Of a DNA stretch of 64,000 bases, positions 59,260 to 64,000 are shown in pieces. Both the position numbers and the translations under genes were made by a program. This stretch comes from Variovorax sp. YR216 (GTDB taxonomy: Bacteria; Pseudomonadota; Gammaproteobacteria; Burkholderiales; Burkholderiaceae_C). The stretch covers positions 1 through 64,000 of the forward strand of contig NZ_FNRO01000019.1 in assembly GCF_900107745.1 (NCBI RefSeq), read 5' to 3'. The stretch's first letter is position 1; each line of letters begins with the position of its first letter. The notes beneath the pieces are model-generated. The model was not told the DNA's origin. It made no database searches and was given only the letters and a program-made list of their open reading frames with translations.

Positions 59260-60372
59260 TCACGCGGCCATCGCCGCGAGGGCCGCCATCGGCGCCGGCC
59301 GGGAAGCCGCCGAGCCGTTGCCCGGATCGCCAGGCCGGGTGGCGCCGGGGCCGAGCGCACGCGCGTCGGTTTCGGACCAGCTCAGGCGCACGCTGTCGCC
59401 GACCTCGTAGGGGCGCCCCACGAAGGTCTGCTCGGACAGCAGCACCGAGACGCCGCTTCGCTCCGGGCGCTCGTCGATCAGGCGCAGGCCGATCAGAACG
59501 TAGGTGCCCTGGTATTCGATGTCGGTCACGTGCGCCGGGACGCCCATGTCGCCCGCCTCGCCCGTGGCTGGTGCGATGCGCATGTGGTCGTTGCGCACGG
59601 CAACGAGCCCGTCGTTCATCGCGAACACGTTGTGGCCACCCATGAAGCGCGCGACGAACTCGCTGGACGGATGGTTGTAGACCTGGTGCGGCGAGCCCAC
59701 CTGTTCGATCAGGCCGTGGTTCATCACCACCATGGTGTCGGCGAGCGCCATCGCCTCTTCCTGCGAGTGCGTGACGTGAATGAAGGTGAGGCCCAGTTCC
59801 TTCTGCCAGCGCCGCAGTTCCGCGCGCATCTGGATGCGGAGGAACGGATCGAGCGCAGAGAGCGGTTCGTCGAGCAGCAGCACCCGCGGTTCGGTGATGA
59901 GTGCCCGCGCGAGCGCCACGCGCTGCTGCTGGCCGCCCGAGAGTTCGGCCGGCTTGCGTTCGGCGAGGTGGCCCATCGCGACGCGCTCCAGCAGGTTCTT
60001 CGCGCGGCGATGACGCTCGGACTTGGCAACGCCCTTCATCTTCAGGCTGAAGGCGACGTTGTCCAGCGCCGAGAGATGCGGAAAGAGCGCGAAGCTCTGG
60101 AACATCATCGCAGTGCCGCGCGCGGCCGCCGGCAGGTTGGTGATGTTCCGGTTGTCCAGCAGGATGTCGCCGGCGGACACCGACTCATGCCCCGCGACCA
60201 TGCGCAGCGTGGTGCTCTTGCCGCAGCCGGAAGGGCCGAGGAGGCAGCAGTAGCTGCCGCTGGCGATCCGCAGGTCGATCTGGTCGACCGCGGGCGGTGC
60301 ACCCGCGGCATAGCGCTTGGTCAGCGCGACGATTTCAACGGCTGCGGGCGGTGGGGCGGTGACGGCATCCAT
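59260..60372 (-). CDS. ABC transporter ATP-binding protein (PotA-like)
   Basis: 370 residues. The ATPase part has Walker A LLGPSGCGKSTTLRMVAG, Q-loop MMFQSFALFPHLSAL, signature LSGGQQQRVALARALI, Walker B VLLLDEPLSALD and the switch His in THSQEEAM. A C-terminal TOBE domain follows (AHVTDIEYQGTYVLIGLRL). It is the first gene of the operon. The ATG at 60372 is used; a GTG at 60384 is the alternative. Confidence 0.95.
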   Translation of the reverse strand: MDAVTAPPPAAVEIVALTKRYAAGAPPAVDQIDLRIASGSYCCLLGPSGCGKSTTLRMVAGHESVSAGDILLDNRNITNLPAAARGTAMMFQSFALFPHLSALDNVAFSLKMKGVAKSERHRRAKNLLERVAMGHLAERKPAELSGGQQQRVALARALITEPRVLLLDEPLSALDPFLRIQMRAELRRWQKELGLTFIHVTHSQEEAMALADTMVVMNHGLIEQVGSPHQVYNHPSSEFVARFMGGHNVFAMNDGLVAVRNDHMRIAPATGEAGDMGVPAHVTDIEYQGTYVLIGLRLIDERPERSGVSVLLSEQTFVGRPYEVGDSVRLSWSETDARALGPGATRPGDPGNGSAASRPAPMAALAAMAA

Positions 60373-60443
60373 CGATGCTGGCACCGCAAGACATGTGCCA
60401 GCGGATCGGCGCCGTCATGCGCCGTCTTGGTGCGCGGCGCGAA

Positions 60444-61718
60444 CTAGGGCGCGGCGAACTTCGCCGCCTGCACGCTCTTGAGCAGGGCATCGCGCTGGGC
60501 CTTGGTGATGCCGCGCACGCCGTCGGCGACCTTGGTCGCCCGCTCGACGTTGATATTGCCGTCCTGCTGCCACTTGCGCACCGCCAGCGCCGGATTGGTC
60601 AGCATGGATGCGAGCCAGACCGCCTGCACCGGCTCGAGGTTGCGCGCCGAGCGCTTGAAATAGGTGCGCGCCGCAGTCTCCGCGCCGCAGATGCGTGCAC
60701 CCCATGGCGCGTTGTCGAGGTAGAGCTGAAGGATGCGCGCCTTGCCCAGCGTCTGCTCCATCTCGACCGCGTAGAGCAGCTCGCGCAGCTTGCGGTCGGC
60801 GTTCTGTTCGCCACCGGTCACCAGGATCTTGGCGAGTTGCTGGCTGATGGTGCTGCCGCCGCGCTCGGTGCGCGAGGCCTTCTGGTTGGCCTCGAGCGAT
60901 GCCGCGAGTTCGGTCAGGTCGTAGCCGGGGTGGTTGAAAAAGCGCTGGTCCTCGGCCGAGATCACCGAGCGGGCGAGCCAGCTTTCGCTGCCGAGGCGGC
61001 TCGCGGGGCCGCAGCTCGTGCGTGCGTTGGCGATCGCCTCGGTGCCCAGGCCGTCGACGGTGAAGCCTTCGATCTGCGGCGTCAGCGAATAAGTGCCGCC
61101 CGGCAGCGCCACGTGCGCGCGCAGGCCCATCGTGCCGCCGATGCGCGCGCGCTTGAGCTCGGGCAGGTCGGGCGCGAGCACCGCGTACCAGTGGGCGATC
61201 GGCGCGCTGTCGGCGCGGATGTCGAGCTGCAGGTTCTTCTGCGTGAGCCGGCCGTCCCAGCGCCCGCGCAGCACCACGTCGCCGGTGCCTTCGGTCGTCA
61301 CCGCGCCCGGCGCCGAGGCTTCGAGCAGGCCGCTGAGCGTGCCCGCATCGCGCCGCACCGTCGCCTTGAGGCGATCGACGCGGATCGGCGTCTTGCCCAG
61401 CGAAGGCACCGTGGCACTGCACGGCGCGCATTGCAGCTCGAGCGTGCCGGTGGGTTCGTTCCAGCCGAACTGCACCGCGCCAAAGCCGGTCTCGACGGTG
61501 CGGCCCGCGATCCATGGCGCGAACCATGACGAGGTGGCGAGCCGGATGGCGGTCGGCACACCGACGTCGACCGAGACAGGGCCGACCTTGAGCCGCGCAG
61601 GCCATTCGTCAGGTCCGGGCGCGAGCGCCAGCCGCAGGATCAGGTACGCGGCAATGGCTGCCGTCAGCACCAGCGCCAGGGTCGCGAAAAGCAGGTAAAG
61701 CAGGGCCTTCTTCAGCAA
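60444..61718 (-). CDS. Membrane-anchored GT51 peptidoglycan glycosyltransferase with large N-terminal region
   Basis: About 424 residues. One helix (ALLYLLFATLALVLTAAIAA) is followed by about 190 residues of periplasmic beta-rich sequence, then a GT51 domain with SVISAEDQRFFNHPGYD (catalytic Glu), GGSTISQQLAKILV, RKLRELLYAVEMEQTLGKAR and YLDNAPWGARICGAETAARTYF. It would polymerise lipid II but has no transpeptidase domain. MtgA is about 240 residues, so the N-terminal region is extra. The start is unclear: no in-frame ATG fits; a TTG at 61718, 8 bp after the upstream stop, is my best choice. It ends the exosortase cluster. Confidence 0.8.
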   Translation of the reverse strand: MLKKALLYLLFATLALVLTAAIAAYLILRLALAPGPDEWPARLKVGPVSVDVGVPTAIRLATSSWFAPWIAGRTVETGFGAVQFGWNEPTGTLELQCAPCSATVPSLGKTPIRVDRLKATVRRDAGTLSGLLEASAPGAVTTEGTGDVVLRGRWDGRLTQKNLQLDIRADSAPIAHWYAVLAPDLPELKRARIGGTMGLRAHVALPGGTYSLTPQIEGFTVDGLGTEAIANARTSCGPASRLGSESWLARSVISAEDQRFFNHPGYDLTELAASLEANQKASRTERGGSTISQQLAKILVTGGEQNADRKLRELLYAVEMEQTLGKARILQLYLDNAPWGARICGAETAARTYFKRSARNLEPVQAVWLASMLTNPALAVRKWQQDGNINVERATKVADGVRGITKAQRDALLKSVQAAKFAAP

Positions 61719-61725
61719 ATCTCTC

Positions 61726-62295
61726 TCACTCGATAGTTCTCGCCGACGTGACAGCTTGCCAGGGGCCCCTCGACCGGCCGGTGGCTGCTGCCCAGTACCA
61801 GGCTGAAGTGTCGGTGAAAGCGGCACCCTCGGCATCGACGATGCGCTCGCAGACGCGCATTTTCTGCACGCCATGTCGTTCGGCGACGAAGCAGCGCCAC
61901 AGTCGGGCGTGAACGTCCTGCTCCAGACGCGCCTGCGCGATGCCGTAGCCGAGCGCGCGGTAGCAATCGGTGGCCGGATGCAGCATGCGGGTGGGCGCGT
62001 CGACGCGGCGCATCACGAGCATCTGGCGGCCATCGGTCATGCGCGCGATCGCGCCGGGAAAGCGGTCGGCGAAGCGGTGTTCCACCTCGCTGAGCGCCAG
62101 TGGGCGCAGTGGCGTGCCTTCCCATTCGCTGGGCCATTCCTGGAAGGTTGCAGTCGCGGACGATGGCGCATCGCCCTGGAGTGCCGAGGCCGCCGACCAG
62201 AGCATGCACACCAGCATGGACGACGCGAAGACCGCCTTGTGCGCGATGCGGTTGATGAAGCGATTGGCAAACCAGCGTTCAAGAAAGGCCCCCAC
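61726..62295 (-). CDS. Exosortase-cluster accessory protein of unknown function
   Basis: About 189 residues. An N-terminal helix (KAVFASSMLVCMLWSAASAL) precedes a periplasmic domain with PLRPLALSEVEHRFADRFPG, HPATDCYRALGYGI and WRCFVAERHG; the Asp-Cys-Tyr and later Cys residues are probably conserved. Its place right after the exosortase gene suggests it works with it, perhaps as an EpsI-like partner. The start is a guess: a GTG at 62295 with GGAG upstream provides the positive n-region; an ATG at 62217 would cut into the helix. The upstream part of the frame only translates repeat E. Confidence 0.65.
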   Translation of the reverse strand: MGAFLERWFANRFINRIAHKAVFASSMLVCMLWSAASALQGDAPSSATATFQEWPSEWEGTPLRPLALSEVEHRFADRFPGAIARMTDGRQMLVMRRVDAPTRMLHPATDCYRALGYGIAQARLEQDVHARLWRCFVAERHGVQKMRVCERIVDAEGAAFTDTSAWYWAAATGRSRGPWQAVTSARTIE

Positions 62296-62365
62296 GCTCG
62301 GCACTCCGTGTCCTCGCTGCCCCCCGGGGGGGTGTCTTTTGCCTTGGGGCGGCCCGGCGTCAAAA
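62287..62365 (+). repeat. Dispersed CACTTCGTGT-type intergenic repeat, copy E (variant tail)
   Basis: CACTCCGTGTCCTCGCTGCC (one change in the core), CCCCCCGGGGGGG hairpin, and CCTTGGGGCGGCCCGGCGTC, sharing its tail with copy D. It covers the junction between the exosortase gene's stop and the accessory gene's start, and probably supplies the latter's start region. Confidence 0.6.
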
Positions 62366-63238
62366 GGCTGTATCGACACGACGACCTCCTGCGGATGTGA
62401 CCATCACCCATGCGATGCCGCCGCACACCCCTGCGAGCACTGCGAGCCCGAAGCCGTCGTGCAACCGGGCCGGCGGTGCATGCCCTGCGGCTTCGAGCGC
62501 CACCAGCACGCTGTTGCGCACGATGTTTCCGGCGAGCACCATCAGCCCGACCGCCGGCAGGCGCGCGAGAAAGCTGCCGCCATCACGGTCCGACCACAGC
62601 GCGACCACGCAGGCGGTGAAGTAGCCGAACCACGCCATCTGCACGCCGGAGCAGGGCGCATCGACGATCACGCGTTGGCCATCGACCAGGAGGCTGCTGC
62701 CCTCGCGCGCCACGCTGAAGCCCGTCATCAGCAGCCAACGACTGGCTTCGGCGGTGATGACGCGCAGCGGATAGCCCGCGTAGAACTGCAAGGACGACAG
62801 GAGCGGCAATGCCAGCATCGCAAGCAGCGCCACGGGCAAGCCCGCGACGCGCCTGGGCAGGAAGGCGAGCAGCCCGCAAGCCATCGCCAGCACCGCGACG
62901 AGCGCTGCAGCGAGCGGCGGCAACGATGGCAGAGGGCCCGCCCCGGTCCGAAGCAGTTGTGCGCTCAACGTGCCGAAGGTAGCGATCGCGAGCCAGCCGA
63001 GGCGCGGCGCGGGCCGCAGCTCGCTTCGAAAGCACCACACCAGCACGGCAAGCGCGGCCAGGGCGAGCAAACCCAGCGGATCGTCGGAACCGTCATGCAT
63101 GCGGCGCGCCATCCAGATCCAGTGCGGCGTCAGTGCACCCGCCTGCAGCGCGAGCCAGCCGGCGGCCGGCGCGCGATCGAGGCGGATGCCCCAGTCGATG
63201 ACACGCGGATGGGTTTGAGCGAGTACGGCAAGCGACAT
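62360..63238 (-). CDS. Exosortase (PEP-CTERM processing transpeptidase)
   Basis: 292 residues with about eight helices. Exosortase catalytic residues are present: Cys in VIVDAPCSGVQMAWFGYF (near residue 195), Arg in AGNIVRNSVLVALEAAG and His in RLHDGFGLAVLAGVCGG. Exosortases cut PEP-CTERM proteins at the inner membrane and pass them to the cell surface. The ATG at 63238 has GAGGAG eight bases upstream and follows the PEP-CTERM protein gene by 10 bp. I did not assign the exosortase subclass. Confidence 0.88.
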   Translation of the reverse strand: MSLAVLAQTHPRVIDWGIRLDRAPAAGWLALQAGALTPHWIWMARRMHDGSDDPLGLLALAALAVLVWCFRSELRPAPRLGWLAIATFGTLSAQLLRTGAGPLPSLPPLAAALVAVLAMACGLLAFLPRRVAGLPVALLAMLALPLLSSLQFYAGYPLRVITAEASRWLLMTGFSVAREGSSLLVDGQRVIVDAPCSGVQMAWFGYFTACVVALWSDRDGGSFLARLPAVGLMVLAGNIVRNSVLVALEAAGHAPPARLHDGFGLAVLAGVCGGIAWVMVTSAGGRRVDTAF

Positions 63239-63248
63239 GTCCTGCTCC

Positions 63249-64000
63249 TCAGGCCGTGAATCGGCGCGGGTCATTGCGACGCGCACGGCGGCGCAGCATC
63301 GCGAGCATCGAGATCACCACTGCGATCGCACCGAGCGTTTCGGGCTCGGGCGTGCTCGGCACTTCGGTGCCGAAGCTCTGGCCAACTGCAAGTTCGCTCA
63401 CGCCCTTGGGCAGCGGCACCGGCTGGTCGACCCCGACGCTGCTCTGCGCCGCGACGTTGCGCACCACCTTGTCCACCGCGATGAAGCTCGTGTATTGCGT
63501 GAGCAGGCTGTAGCGCAGGCCGAGACCGGTGATGCGCTTGCGCAAGTCATCGCCGCCCTCCAGCGCTTCCTGGTTGGCCAGGCTCGCGATGCGATGACGT
63601 GCCCACAGGCTGCGCAGCGCGGCCGCGTCCTTGCGCGTGTGCGGGTCGATCTTCAGTTCCTGGCGGTACGGACCGCTGGCGCTGCGGCCCTCGATGACCA
63701 TGCGACCCTTGGCTTCGCCGCGCCACTTGCCGAACACGATCACCGGACGCTCGCCGAGCACGTCGGGCAATGCGGCAGGTTCGACGTCGTAGACATCCAG
63801 CCCTTCGAAGCGCGCCTTCACGCTGGTGAGCACCGGCGATTCGATCATGCGGCGGAAGCGCGCCGCCTGCTCGGGCGCCTGCACCGGGTCAGTGACGACG
63901 AAAGGCTCGCCCATGCCGGCGCGTGCCAGCCCTTCCATCAGGTGCCGGTTGACCGACGAACCGATGCCGAAGGCAAACAGATTGGCTTTCGACAGGTTCT
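63249..64000 (-). CDS. VIT/VWA-domain protein with PEP-CTERM tail, C-terminal part only
   Basis: The gene enters from the right edge, so only the last 250 codons are visible. The reading frame is open to the window end: ANLFAFGIGSSVNRHLMEGL and ARAGMGEPFVVTD are the end of a VWA domain, as in inter-alpha-trypsin-inhibitor-like proteins. Near the C-terminus STPEPETLGAIAVVISMLAM ends in RRRARR: a PEP motif, a hydrophobic helix and a basic tail, the sorting signal read by exosortases. It is the likely dedicated substrate of the exosortase encoded next to it. Confidence 0.88.
   Translation of the reverse strand, partial: NLSKANLFAFGIGSSVNRHLMEGLARAGMGEPFVVTDPVQAPEQAARFRRMIESPVLTSVKARFEGLDVYDVEPAALPDVLGERPVIVFGKWRGEAKGRMVIEGRSASGPYRQELKIDPHTRKDAAALRSLWARHRIASLANQEALEGGDDLRKRITGLGLRYSLLTQYTSFIAVDKVVRNVAAQSSVGVDQPVPLPKGVSELAVGQSFGTEVPSTPEPETLGAIAVVISMLAMLRRRARRNDPRRFTA

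Overview
The window is GC-rich, gene-dense DNA that looks like a chromosome of a betaproteobacterium, most likely Comamonadaceae and close to Variovorax. The basis is gene content and protein style: rpmH-rnpA-yidD-yidC-mnmE facing away from dnaA-dnaN-gyrB, the metX-metW pair, lptD-surA-rsmA next to amgK, a PHA phasin, and a dispersed CACTTCGTGT intergenic repeat. It carries a replication origin region at about 40.4-42.4 kb. No tRNA, rRNA, CRISPR array, integrase or insertion sequence was seen.

Layout. 0-8.2 kb: a partial lipoprotein gene, an Xaa-Pro aminopeptidase, then a minus-strand operon encoding an SPFH/SHOCT protein, a zinc-ribbon DUF4178 protein, a DUF350 membrane protein, a membrane-anchored spermidine-synthase homologue and an exported FAD oxidoreductase. 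8.4-12 kb: malic enzyme maeB and a secreted barnase-type RNase with its barstar inhibitor. 12-18.7 kb: envelope and ribosome genes rsmA-surA-lptD opposite amgK-rsmE. 18.7-26 kb: two M20 peptidases, YidB, an MFS transporter, a lysophospholipase-like hydrolase, DUF72, a bactofilin and an IMPACT-family protein. 26-29.8 kb: metX-metW behind a SAM-II riboswitch with an adjoining terminator, a GDT1-type Mn exporter behind a yybP-ykoY (Mn2+) riboswitch, and a glycine-rich RRM protein. 29.8-36.2 kb: kdsD-kdsC-lptC-SDR, a CPA2 antiporter, and a zinc-ribbon/cyclic-nucleotide-binding pair. 36.3-46.3 kb: the origin region. 46.4-55.3 kb: a secreted protein, a metallophosphoesterase, a chimeric pseudogene, a phasin, PagL, a truncated-looking UdgX-type protein, the ybhP-clsB-ybhN operon, a Spy-like protein and a pirin. 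55.3-60.4 kb: a polyamine-type ABC transporter operon ending in an Asp/Glu racemase. 60.4-64 kb: an exosortase cluster (VIT/VWA protein with a PEP-CTERM tail, exosortase, accessory protein, GT51 glycosyltransferase) cut by the window end.

The most notable points are the SPFH-DUF4178-DUF350-SpeE-FAD operon, the exosortase cluster, two different riboswitches within 1 kb, a family of intergenic repeats placed between stops and starts inside operons, and two decayed or truncated loci (48.3 and 49.8 kb). All identifications come from reading motifs and family knowledge; no database search was run.
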